DNA from: Streptomyces griseus
Lineage (GTDB): Bacteria > Bacteroidota > Bacteroidia > Chitinophagales > Chitinophagaceae
Length of the DNA stretch: 12,899 nt
NCBI GenBank assembly: GCA_943323705.2
Contig: CALPIT020000050.1
Location: 1 to 12,899 of the forward strand
Direction of reading: 5' to 3'
The notes under the pieces were generated by a model. That model saw nothing but the letters and a program-made list of their open reading frames with translations. It was not told the DNA's origin and ran no database searches. A program made the translations under genes and the position numbers. Below are positions 1 to 7,670 of the stretch, piece by piece. The stretch's first letter is position 1; each line of letters opens with the position of its first letter.

Positions 1-400
1 ATTGTTAGTAAACCTTAATTATAATGTAACATACACTTAATATAGCTTAGGTAATTTATTTAGTTATTTATATTATTTTATTAAATACTGATAATCAATT
101 AATAAAATAATATTAACTGATATTTAAAGTAATTAAAAAAACAAAGAATTGAACCTATTTTCTCAAAAAATGATTGCTATTTTGGAAATAAATTTTAAAA
201 TTATAAAAAATAACATAACTATTTGATATTGATTTTATAATAAATAATTAATGAAACAAAAATTTGCATAAAAAAACGAATGCAAAAATATATTTATAAG
301 TAATTGCCATTCGAAATTTTATTATAACCTCTTGCATGTTGATTAATGGTAATATCAAAAAATAATTTCAAAAATGCTTTGATTTAAAAAATGAACTTTC
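1..400. other. AT-rich non-coding stretch with small inverted repeats
   Basis: No convincing reading frame is present and base composition is much richer in A/T than in the genes to the right. Visible structure is limited to an inverted repeat TTTGCAT (263-269) / ATGCAAA (280-286) with a 10-nt spacer, and an overlapping pair CGAATG (277-282) / CATTCG (308-313). These could be protein-binding dyads or chance in AT-rich DNA. I found no tRNA, rRNA or recognisable promoter that I would defend. The gene to the left of the window is not visible. Confidence 0.5.
263..313. repeat. Overlapping inverted repeats, possible operator
   Basis: TTTGCAT (263-269) is the exact reverse complement of ATGCAAA (280-286), spacer 10 nt. 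CGAATG (277-282) is the exact reverse complement of CATTCG (308-313), spacer 25 nt. The two dyads share bases, so they could be alternative structures or adjacent binding sites upstream of the small-ORF locus. The arms are short and the DNA is AT-rich, so chance is a real alternative. Confidence 0.2.
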
Positions 401-498
401 TATGTTTGTCTCAGAAACGGCGATGAATTTAAAGTACGCCGCTTTCAACCTAATTACTCCTCTTCCGTCCGTTTAACCGCTCCAATAAGGCAAGCATT

Positions 499-543
499 CT
501 TGTCAATCCTATTAAGCCGCTTCAATCAAACTTAATCGACAAG
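499..543 (+). promoter_or_regulatory. Imperfect hairpin just upstream of the 546 ORF
   Basis: CTTGTC (499-504) pairs with GACAAG (538-543), and inside it TTAAG (512-516) pairs with CTTAA (531-535), with asymmetric internal bulges. The outer arm ends three bases before the ATG at 546. If transcribed, it would form a leader stem directly in front of that start. Whether it regulates translation is inference. A shorter CGGCG/CGCCG pair lies at 418-422 and 437-441. Confidence 0.25.
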
Positions 544-545
544 AA

Positions 546-752
546 ATGAACAATAATTATATCATTAGCATAATTCCTCAATTTTTTTCTGAGTACAGAT
601 TCATGAGCAACTTTTCATTTAATCACCCAACCCGTGTACATAAAACTAATTTTTCGAATCAGACCGTATTAAGCCAAAGCCAGCTAAATGAGCTATCCAA
701 ACAATCAGCAAAAAGTAAGGCTTCGTTATTTCCGTCGGAAAGAATTGAATAA
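546..752 (+). CDS. Candidate small protein, 68 aa, unrecognised
   Basis: An ATG-initiated open frame of 68 residues in a stretch otherwise without genes. It has no signal peptide, no membrane segment and no motif I recognise. The second half is rich in Ser, Gln, Lys and Asn (LSQSQLNELSKQSAKSKAS) and would be a short polar helix. There is no clear ribosome-binding site, which is normal for this phylum and gives no help. The local base composition is less AT-rich than the 400 bases before it, which mildly favours function. A stem-loop at 770-796 follows the stop codon by 17 bases and could end or stabilise its transcript. It may equally be a chance ORF inside a non-coding RNA. I assign no function. 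Confidence 0.25.
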   Translation: MNNNYIISIIPQFFSEYRFMSNFSFNHPTRVHKTNFSNQTVLSQSQLNELSKQSAKSKASLFPSERIE

Positions 753-769
753 ACTTCTTTCCGGTGGCA

Positions 770-796
770 GGCAGCTGCCGTAAAACAGCAGCTGCT
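770..796 (+). terminator. GC-rich stem-loop after the 546 ORF
   Basis: GCAGCTGC occurs at 771-778 and again at 788-795. Because the 8-mer is its own reverse complement, the two copies can form an 8-bp stem around a 9-nt loop, extended by a G-T wobble at 770/796. It stands out against the AT-rich surroundings. The downstream run is only moderately T-rich (ccttactttattta), so it is a weak terminator or an RNA-stabilising hairpin rather than a clear intrinsic terminator. Confidence 0.35.
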
Positions 797-825
797 CCTT
801 ACTTTATTTAAAAAAACGTAATAAA

Positions 826-987
826 ATGAGTATACATCTTCCTAAATTGATAAAAGCGCTGTTAAATTTCTTCAGGAAAAAAATCGGCAAAATGAAAATC
901 AACAATTTTATATACGTACCTAAACAAAATCTTCACATAAATCATTTAAATTATATCGACCGTATTTGTTCATCAAAGAGGTCTTAA
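826..987 (+). CDS. Candidate cationic small protein, 53 aa, unrecognised
   Basis: ATG at 826 opens a 53-codon frame ending at TAA 985-987. The N-terminal half (MSIHLPKLIKALLNFFRKKI and the following GKMK) is strongly basic. Its hydrophobic residues fall at i, i+3, i+4 spacing (L5, L8, I9, L12, L13, F15, F16, I20, M23), as in an amphipathic cationic helix that could bind membrane or RNA. The C-terminal half is polar with His, Asn and Arg and no recognisable motif. There is no Shine-Dalgarno sequence. The ORF is followed within 20 bases by a GNRA hairpin and an intrinsic terminator, so a transcript probably ends here. Whether that transcript is translated is unknown, and chance remains possible. 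Confidence 0.3.
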   Translation: MSIHLPKLIKALLNFFRKKIGKMKINNFIYVPKQNLHINHLNYIDRICSSKRS

Positions 988-1003
988 CTCGTTTTCTTTG
1001 GGG

Positions 1004-1028
1004 GTTACAGAATCGTAAGATTCTTAAC
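1004..1028 (+). ncRNA. Stable hairpin with GUAA (GNRA) tetraloop in a transcript 3' end
   Basis: GTTA (1004-1007) pairs with TAAC (1025-1028), and AGAATC (1009-1014) pairs with GATTCT (1019-1024), leaving one bulged C (1008) and the loop GTAA (1015-1018). This makes a 10-bp stem capped by a GNRA-type loop. It sits two bases before the intrinsic terminator hairpin. Such a tandem arrangement is typical of a structured RNA 3' end or a protected 3' UTR. No known RNA family is recognised. Confidence 0.4.
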
Positions 1029-1030
1029 AT

Positions 1031-1058
1031 AAGCTGCATTTCTATGCGGCTTTTTTTT
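1031..1058 (+). terminator. Intrinsic terminator
   Basis: AAGCTGCAT (1031-1039) pairs with ATGCGGCTT (1044-1052) through nine base pairs, one of them a T-G wobble, around a TTCT loop. A run of eight T follows, starting within the stem base (1051-1058). It ends whatever is transcribed rightward from the 400-1000 region and insulates the adhesin gene that starts at 1160. Confidence 0.75.
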
Positions 1059-1159
1059 GTTGATAAATAATTCATCCTTGAGGCTTCAGATATGGATGTA
1101 ATTTTATCTTAAGGACTAATAATATTGTATATTGCACAGCATTTTTTAAATTCAGGAAG

Positions 1160-4100
1160 ATGAGGCATTTTAGCTTTCTTTTTATACTTATTTCTTTTTC
1201 TTTTTCAATAAAAGCACAAAACTTTTCTAACAAAGGAAAAGATTTTTGGGTGGCCTATGGTTATCATGTAAAAATGAATGCAACCAATCAAGGAAATGCG
1301 CAGGACATGGTGTTGTATTTTGCAACCGAAGAAGTCACTAATATTACCATAACTATTCCATCACTAGGCTATACACAAACCCTCACTAGCGGGCCGACTC
1401 CAACAGTTCTTACCTCGGATCCAATCCCAAAAACAGGAACTCAGGATGCAAGATTAACTGCAGAATCAATTGCACCGGAAAATAAGGCAATTCACATTGT
1501 TGCAGATAAACCTATTGTTGCCTATGCGCATATTTACAACAGTAGCGTTTCAGGCGCTTGTATTTTATTTCCAACCAATACGTTAGGTAAAGAATATTAT
1601 TCTATCAATTACACACAAATCGCTAATGAGAATAATACAAATGCCTGGTTTTATGTGATTGCTACTGATACTGGAACAACAACTGTAGAAATTACGCCTT
1701 CAGCTAATACTATTAATCATCCTGCGGGTGTACCGTTTACCGTTACGATGACGCAAGGACAGGTATATAATCTCATGGGAGAACTTACCGGCGGTGGTGG
1801 TGGTGGTGGCGGTGGCGGTACCTATACTGGTGTAGATTTAACTGGTTCAAAAATAAAAAGTATAGCTTCAGGAAATAATGCTTGCAAAAGAATTGCTGTG
1901 TACTCAGGAAGCGGCAAATTAAGTATCACTTGCAGTGCAAATACTTCCTCAGCTGATAACTATATGGTTCAGGCCTTTCCAAAAGATGCTTGGGGGAAGA
2001 AATTTCTAACTGTGCCAACCAGTAGTCTTATTAATAATGTTTTCAGGATTTGTGTTTTAGACCCAACAGCTGCAGTTACATTAAATGGAGCTCCAATTAC
2101 TTATCCGTTAGTAAATAATTTTTATTACGAGGTACCTGCTACATCCTTGCCGATGAAAATCGAATCAGATCTCCCAATAACTGTTGCTCAATACATCGCA
2201 ACTCAGGGAGCTTGTGGAAACCCCAATTCTAACACTAACCCCGGTGATCCCGAAGTGATTTATCTCAGCCCAGTAGAACAAAACATTTCAAGGGTATTAT
2301 GGAATGCAACACCAAATTTCAATATTAACGAACATTATTATAATGTTGTCATTCCAAATGGAGGTACCGCTATCAGCTCATTTACATTAGATGGGGTTGC
2401 AGTCAGCCCTGCATTGTTTACTGTACATCCTCAGGATCCTGCATATTCTTACTTAAGCACTCAACTTACATTTTCAGGTGTTCATACCATAGAATCTGAT
2501 TCTGGCTTTAATGCGATTGCTTATGGTTTTGGAGCTGCTGAATCATATGGTTACAATGCTGGTACCAACATTAAGCCTTTCGTTCCCATCAGAGCCTATA
2601 ACCCACTTAATATTTCTGGTTCTACTGTAGCTTGTTCTGGTACGAATGCTTACTTGACACTCACATTCCCTTTCCAACCTACCTCTCTGAATATCGATTT
2701 CAACAATTCACCATATCAAACACCCAATACTAATGTCAGTATCAGCGACCCCACTACCATCTTTGATTCTGTTTACATGGAAGGCTCTCAACAATACTGG
2801 TGTTACAGCCTGCCAACTTTTTATTATTTCAATGTTAATAATCCTTCTTTAGATTCAAGTTCTTATCAGATTAGTATCAGTGGTGGTACAAATTCTGTAG
2901 AAGGTTGCGGTAACTTTTTCTCAGCTGATTACGACTTATTTGTATACAATCCTGCAAAAGTAAAATTTGCTTGGGCCAACAATGGTTGTGTTAATGATCC
3001 CGTTTTATTTACTGATACAACCAATTACCAAAATAATACTTTTTCTTACATCTGGAATTGGGATTTCGGTGATGGTAATACTTCTACAGTGCATAATCCC
3101 TCACATTTATTTACAACACCTGGAACTTATAATGTCAATTTCTCCTTGGTTACCAATGTTGGTTGTTTAAGTGATACTACTGTAAGCGTAACGGTTTATC
3201 CATTGTCTTACGGAACGGTTACAGGCACAACTGCTGTATGTGCAAATTCAACCGCTCCAACTATTACCTTCAATGCAACATCAGGTTCTTCCCCTTTCGT
3301 ATTCAATTACACAATTAATAGTGGGACTGCACAAACGCTAACTTCTACAACCAGTACGGCAACGGTTACAGCACCTACTTCAACACCTGGAATATACAAT
3401 TACACCCTCAACAGTATTCAAGGTGCAGCTTGTTTGCAATTACAAAATGTAACGCCTTCTGTAATTACTGTAAATCCATTACCAACAGCAACAATCTCCG
3501 GAACTACTGCTGTTTGTCAAAATGCAACTTCTCCTGTAATTACCTTTACAGGCGGAGGCGCAACAGCTCCCTATACTTTTTCTTACAAATTAAATAATGG
3601 ACCAACTCAAACTATTGTTTCTACTGGTAATATAGCTACCATTAATGCTCCTACAAATACAGTAGGAACTTTTACATATACATTATTAAATGTGGTAGAT
3701 GGTTCTTCAACAGCTTGTGCACAAACTCAAACAGGTACGGTGGTGATTACGGTTAATCCTTTACCAACAGCTACCATTAGCGGTACAACAGCATTGTGTT
3801 TAAATGCATCTGCTCCCGATATTGAATTTACAGGAGCCAATGGAAATGCTCCTTATACATTTACATACAATATAAATGGTGGACCAAGCCTTACAGTTAC
3901 AACAACATCTGGTAATAGCGTTTTGGTAACAGCGCCGACCTCAGTTGCAGGTGTTTATAATTATCAATTAATCAGTGTTCAGGATGCAAGCAGTACTCAA
4001 TGTATCCAAAATCAAAATGGAGTTGTTACGATTACTGTTTACCGTGAGCCATTGGCAAATTTCAGTTTCAATCCTCCTGCTTGTCCTGAAAGAACAATTC

Positions 4101-6406
4101 AGTTTAATGACTTATCTATTCCTTACTCAGGAACGATTGCAGAATGGCATTGGAATTTTGGAGACGCAACACCTATTGAAACCACTCAAAACCCAATTCA
4201 TAATTTTGCTTTGCCTGGCACTTATCAAGTGAAATTGTATATCAAAACAAGTAATGATTGTTTTAGTCCTGAGATTACCATACCTGTTACGATTAATCCA
4301 TTGCCTGTAGTTGGGTTTATCAATCCTGAAGTGTGTTTGTCTGATACTTATGCACAGTTTACGGATACAAGTTCTGTTGCCGGAGGTACTATTACCAATT
4401 GGCTTTGGGATTTCAGTGATCCTATAAGTGGGGCATTAAATACTTCTACATTACAAAATCCACGACATAGTTATAGCACCATAGGAACAAAAAATGTAAG
4501 ATTAATTGTTACTACTAATTCGGGTTGTGTTGATACGATCGTACAATCATTCTTTGTAAATGGAGATATTCCTGTGGCAGGCTTTCAAGTGCTTAACCCA
4601 ACACGACTTTGTGCCAATGATTCGGTGAGGATAAAGAATACTTCAACTGTGAATGTTGGCTCTGTTGTAAAAGTTCAAATTTATTGGGATGTATTGGGTA
4701 ATCCAACAGTTTTTGAAACAGACGACTTACCTTTTCCAAATAAAATTTACGCTCATCTTTATAATAATTTCCAGAATCCGCTTACCCAAACTTATAAAAT
4801 CAGATTCAGGGCTTATTCTGGTGAAACTTGTATCAATGATATTTTTCAGGATATAACTATTAATGCTGCACCAAAAGTTCAGTTCAATGTAATACCTGAC
4901 ACTTGTCGTTACATTTCACCATTTCAGATTACACAAGCCAGTGAAATAGGAGGCGTACCGGGTACATTTGCATTTAGTGGACCTGGTATATCAACTGCCG
5001 GTATTTTTAATCCAGCACTTACTGGTGATGGTACATTTACCCTTCACTATGTATTTACTTCTAACAGAGGTTGTTCGGATTCTGCCGATAAAAATATTAA
5101 AATCCTTGTTCCACCTGTTGCGAACTTCGGATATATATCACCGTTTTGTGAAGGTCGTGCCATTACATTTACCGATACTTCATCTGCTCCTGTAGGTTCG
5201 TTAACAACTTGGACTTGGAATTTCAATGATGCAACACCTGTATTAATCAGAAACGTAAATAGTAATTTCAGTCATACTTTCGCAACTGCAGGTATTTATA
5301 ACGTTCAATTGATTGTAACGACCAATAATGGTTGTAACAGTTTACAAAGAACTAAAGAGTTACTCATCAATCCTCAGCCTGTAGCTAGCTTCAGATTTAC
5401 CGATACAGCTTGTCTACCAAATGCAAGAATTCAATTTAATAACAACTCCTATATCGCAAACGGTACTCAAAATACGTTCTCTTATCTATGGAATTTTGGA
5501 GATGCTGGTTCCGGTGCTTTGAATGCTTCTGTTGCTATGGATCCATCGCATATTTATAATACCACAGGCCCTTACAGTGTAAAACTTAGAGTAACCAGTG
5601 GCGCATTTTGTGTAGACGATACTACAATCATTGTGAATACCATACACCCTCAGCCAATTGCAGATTTTAATTTTACCAAACCTAGCGTTTGTATTGGCGA
5701 TAATGTAAAAATGAATGATATCAGCAATCCGTTGGATGGCACTGTAATTCAATGGTATTGGAATTTCGGTGATGGCTCAAGCTCAATTGCTCAACAGGCT
5801 TCACACACTTACAACACTATTGGTTTATTTAATGTGATGCATTATATAACGAACAGTTTTGGTTGTGTGAGTGACACCATGAACAAACCTTTCAATGTAT
5901 ATCCTTACCCGGTTGCCAGTGCGGGTCCTGACTTACAAATTTTGGAAGGTTCGGGAGCGCCTTTACAAGCAACGGCTACAGGAACTAATTTAAATTACAT
6001 TTGGACAAGTAATACTTATTTGAACAATACCACGGTGTTGAATCCGATTTGTACTCCAATTGATGATATTACATACACACTAACGGTTACTGGTATAGGC
6101 GGTTGTCCAACTTTAGATCAGGTTCGTATTGTCGTGTTGAAAATGCCTCTGATACCGAATACTTTTTCGCCGAATAAAGATGGTATCAATGATACTTGGG
6201 ACATACAATATTTAAAAGATTATCCCAAAGCTAAGATTCAGATTTTCACAAGAACCGGACAGTTGGTATTTGAATCAGCAGGATATTTGAAACCATGGGA
6301 TGGAACCAAATCCGGTAAGCCATTGCCTGTAGATACTTATTATTATATCATTGAACCAGAAAGCGGGAGAGCGCCTGTTACTGGTTATGTAACGATTATT
6401 AAATAA
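1160..6406 (+). CDS. T9SS-secreted multi-PKD surface adhesin with IgGFc-binding-like N-terminus
   Basis: A 1748-residue secreted protein, probably a cell-surface adhesin. Residues 1-19 form a signal peptide (MRHFSFLFILISFSFSIKA, cleavage before QN). Residues about 20-480 resemble the IgGFc-binding-like domain of Bacteroidota surface proteins (GKDFWVAYG; DKPIVAYAHIYN). Residues 211-220 are ten consecutive glycines. PKD motifs lie at WNWDFGDG (632-639) and around W996, W1081, W1351, W1444 and W1532. Three PKD-like repeats of about 90 residues occupy 686-964. The C-terminus (from P1666, PNTFSPNKDGINDTW) is the CHU_C/TIGR04131 sorting domain, which directs export through the T9SS. The start is fixed by the signal peptide; an AGGAAG stretch touches the ATG and is too close to be a normal Shine-Dalgarno. 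It is followed after 30 bases by the SprF-like gene, as SprB is by SprF in Flavobacterium. Domain calls are by motif only, and the ligand is unknown. Confidence 0.9.
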   Translation: MRHFSFLFILISFSFSIKAQNFSNKGKDFWVAYGYHVKMNATNQGNAQDMVLYFATEEVTNITITIPSLGYTQTLTSGPTPTVLTSDPIPKTGTQDARLTAESIAPENKAIHIVADKPIVAYAHIYNSSVSGACILFPTNTLGKEYYSINYTQIANENNTNAWFYVIATDTGTTTVEITPSANTINHPAGVPFTVTMTQGQVYNLMGELTGGGGGGGGGGTYTGVDLTGSKIKSIASGNNACKRIAVYSGSGKLSITCSANTSSADNYMVQAFPKDAWGKKFLTVPTSSLINNVFRICVLDPTAAVTLNGAPITYPLVNNFYYEVPATSLPMKIESDLPITVAQYIATQGACGNPNSNTNPGDPEVIYLSPVEQNISRVLWNATPNFNINEHYYNVVIPNGGTAISSFTLDGVAVSPALFTVHPQDPAYSYLSTQLTFSGVHTIESDSGFNAIAYGFGAAESYGYNAGTNIKPFVPIRAYNPLNISGSTVACSGTNAYLTLTFPFQPTSLNIDFNNSPYQTPNTNVSISDPTTIFDSVYMEGSQQYWCYSLPTFYYFNVNNPSLDSSSYQISISGGTNSVEGCGNFFSADYDLFVYNPAKVKFAWANNGCVNDPVLFTDTTNYQNNTFSYIWNWDFGDGNTSTVHNPSHLFTTPGTYNVNFSLVTNVGCLSDTTVSVTVYPLSYGTVTGTTAVCANSTAPTITFNATSGSSPFVFNYTINSGTAQTLTSTTSTATVTAPTSTPGIYNYTLNSIQGAACLQLQNVTPSVITVNPLPTATISGTTAVCQNATSPVITFTGGGATAPYTFSYKLNNGPTQTIVSTGNIATINAPTNTVGTFTYTLLNVVDGSSTACAQTQTGTVVITVNPLPTATISGTTALCLNASAPDIEFTGANGNAPYTFTYNINGGPSLTVTTTSGNSVLVTAPTSVAGVYNYQLISVQDASSTQCIQNQNGVVTITVYREPLANFSFNPPACPERTIQFNDLSIPYSGTIAEWHWNFGDATPIETTQNPIHNFALPGTYQVKLYIKTSNDCFSPEITIPVTINPLPVVGFINPEVCLSDTYAQFTDTSSVAGGTITNWLWDFSDPISGALNTSTLQNPRHSYSTIGTKNVRLIVTTNSGCVDTIVQSFFVNGDIPVAGFQVLNPTRLCANDSVRIKNTSTVNVGSVVKVQIYWDVLGNPTVFETDDLPFPNKIYAHLYNNFQNPLTQTYKIRFRAYSGETCINDIFQDITINAAPKVQFNVIPDTCRYISPFQITQASEIGGVPGTFAFSGPGISTAGIFNPALTGDGTFTLHYVFTSNRGCSDSADKNIKILVPPVANFGYISPFCEGRAITFTDTSSAPVGSLTTWTWNFNDATPVLIRNVNSNFSHTFATAGIYNVQLIVTTNNGCNSLQRTKELLINPQPVASFRFTDTACLPNARIQFNNNSYIANGTQNTFSYLWNFGDAGSGALNASVAMDPSHIYNTTGPYSVKLRVTSGAFCVDDTTIIVNTIHPQPIADFNFTKPSVCIGDNVKMNDISNPLDGTVIQWYWNFGDGSSSIAQQASHTYNTIGLFNVMHYITNSFGCVSDTMNKPFNVYPYPVASAGPDLQILEGSGAPLQATATGTNLNYIWTSNTYLNNTTVLNPICTPIDDITYTLTVTGIGGCPTLDQVRIVVLKMPLIPNTFSPNKDGINDTWDIQYLKDYPKAKIQIFTRTGQLVFESAGYLKPWDGTKSGKPLPVDTYYYIIEPESGRAPVTGYVTIIK
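1790..1819 (+). repeat. GGN microsatellite encoding ten glycines
   Basis: Ten consecutive Gly codons (GGC, GGT x5, GGC, GGT, GGC, GGT) inside the N-terminal domain of the adhesin. The trinucleotide run is prone to polymerase slippage, but changes by whole codons would keep the frame. It therefore predicts length variation of a flexible linker rather than on/off phase variation. Confidence 0.8.
3215..4051 (+). repeat. Three tandem PKD-like modules in the adhesin
   Basis: Residues 686-775, 776-869 and 870-964 repeat one pattern: (T/S)GTTA(V/L)C near the start, a SPF/APYTF strand, a TAPTS/NAPTN segment, a YNYxL/FTYTL strand, and a VITVNPLP-type linker at the end. Module length is 90-95 residues. 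The second and third copies are closest to each other (both open TATISGTTA). They look like in-gene duplications that lengthen the stalk. Confidence 0.75.
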
Positions 6407-6436
6407 TGTAGCGAGGTAGTTGAAACGCAATTAACA

Positions 6437-7471
6437 ATGAAGTTTTTTTATACAATTATAATAATGGTGTTCTTTTCTGTTGAAGCTAAAGCACAGGCAA
6501 AGCCATCATATACGCAATACATACTTAATAACTTTATATTAAATCCAGCAATTGCTGGTATTGAGAATTATACAGATGCCAGAGTAAGTTTCAGGAACCA
6601 ATGGACAGGAATTTCCGGTGCACCTGTTACTTCATATGTAACCATTCAAGGTGCTTTAGGTAAAGCGGATACCCGAACTTCTTCTCCTACTTCATTTGAA
6701 ATGCAAGGTGAAAATCCAAGGGGAAAAGATTACTGGGCTCAATATACAGCTCCTCCTGCACATCATGGAATGGGATTAACCATCATGAATGACAAGGCTG
6801 GTTATATCAATCGCTGGTCTATTTATGGAAGCTACGCCTATCATCAACCATTAACAACAAGAACGACACTTTCTGCCGGTATTAATTTGGGCATGTCAAG
6901 TGTAAATCTCGACAGGTCTAAGATTTATTTCGGAAATCTTGATCCCAACGATCCCGCCATTGGATACGCTAGTAATGAACTTTCAAAAATCAAACCTGAA
7001 TTGGGTGCGGGATTGTGGTTGTATTCCAAACATTATTTTGTAGGGGTGTCTGTTCTAAATATTATTCCCGGCAAAAACAGCTTTGTGAAAAACGATCGTT
7101 ACGGTGTCTATTACACGCCAAACTACTTCGTAACAGCAGGCTATCGTTTTAATCTAAATGATGAATTTAATTTGCTGCCATCGATAATGTACCAATATTG
7201 GAAACCACAATTATCTGGTGGTCATGTTAATTTAAAATTGCAATACAAAGATTTATTATGGTCTGGCGCTAGTTACAGGTTCTCTGATTTCATTTCTGGG
7301 TATGCGGCATTTCTCGGACTTAATATTTCAAATACCATCAACGCCACTTATTCCTACGAAGTTTCTACAACCAGTCGCTTAAAAAATTACACAGGCAACA
7401 CTCACGAAATCATGATAGGCTTCATTTTTGGAAATAAATATGGAGATAGCTGTCCGAAGAATGTGTGGTAG
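6437..7471 (+). CDS. PorP/SprF-family type IX secretion outer-membrane protein
   Basis: A 344-residue outer-membrane protein of the PorP/SprF family. Residues 1-19 are a signal peptide (MKFFYTIIIMVFFSVEAKA, cleavage before QA). The family signature follows: SYTQYILNNFILNPAIAG (residues 24-41), then SFRNQWTGISGAPVTSYVT (51-69). The rest alternates aromatic and glycine residues as in beta-strands, for example MGLTIMNDKAGYINRWSIYG and the closing TYSYEVSTTSRL/HEIMIGFIFG. SprF-type proteins are needed for export or surface attachment of SprB-like cargo carrying the type-B C-terminal domain; the gene beside it encodes such cargo, so a dedicated pair is the natural reading. Residues about 75-109 (GKADTRTSSP to AQYTAPPAHH) look like an insertion in a loop that is short in members I know, perhaps periplasmic or extracellular. 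The ATG is 30 bases after the adhesin stop with no terminator between, so co-transcription is expected. Confidence 0.88.
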   Translation: MKFFYTIIIMVFFSVEAKAQAKPSYTQYILNNFILNPAIAGIENYTDARVSFRNQWTGISGAPVTSYVTIQGALGKADTRTSSPTSFEMQGENPRGKDYWAQYTAPPAHHGMGLTIMNDKAGYINRWSIYGSYAYHQPLTTRTTLSAGINLGMSSVNLDRSKIYFGNLDPNDPAIGYASNELSKIKPELGAGLWLYSKHYFVGVSVLNIIPGKNSFVKNDRYGVYYTPNYFVTAGYRFNLNDEFNLLPSIMYQYWKPQLSGGHVNLKLQYKDLLWSGASYRFSDFISGYAAFLGLNISNTINATYSYEVSTTSRLKNYTGNTHEIMIGFIFGNKYGDSCPKNVW

Positions 7472-7474
7472 GGG

Positions 7475-7511
7475 AAGCTGGATAGGCTGGATAAAGCTGG
7501 ATAGGCTAGAT
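7475..7511 (+). repeat. Tandem duplication of an 18-mer
   Basis: AAGCTGGATAGGCTGGAT at 7475-7492 is repeated at 7494-7511 with one difference (G to A at the fifteenth base). The 18-mer itself contains a near-repeat of GCTGGATA. It begins four bases after the SprF-like stop codon. It is probably a local slippage duplication. Confidence 0.75.
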
Positions 7512-7582
7512 TCTCGATTTCTCAGCAATGTCTCCTGAAAGGGACGTTGCGTATTCTAGGGATTGGTTTAAAAGGTTTGATA

Positions 7583-7602
7583 CCTGCCTGCCGGCAGGCA
7601 GG
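7583..7602. repeat. Perfect 20-bp palindrome (REP-like)
   Basis: CCTGCCTGCCGGCAGGCAGG reads the same on both strands. It is far more GC-rich than its surroundings. It resembles the palindromic intergenic elements repeated through many Bacteroidota genomes. In RNA it could fold as a hairpin from either direction and serve as a transcript-end stabiliser for both converging genes. Its copy number in this genome cannot be seen here; a related GGCAGGCAGCTGCC core occurs at 766-779. Confidence 0.7.
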
Positions 7603-7670
7603 AGTTCAATTGGTTCAAAACGTTAGTTTAAAAAAGAGGTAACCGCTACTTTTCAGCTATTTCTCTTGCC

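Noticed and set aside
400..1060. tRNA, tmRNA, RNase P or 6S RNA in the left region
   Set aside because: I found no T-loop GGTTCGAATCC-type motif, no CCA end, no tmRNA opening sequence and no RNase P core motif. The structured region matches no family I can name.
2967..5752. Open frames at 2967-3170, 3975-4232, 4968-5195 (plus) and 5486-5752 (minus)
   Set aside because: All lie inside the 1748-codon adhesin gene in other frames and show no domain, signal or composition of their own.
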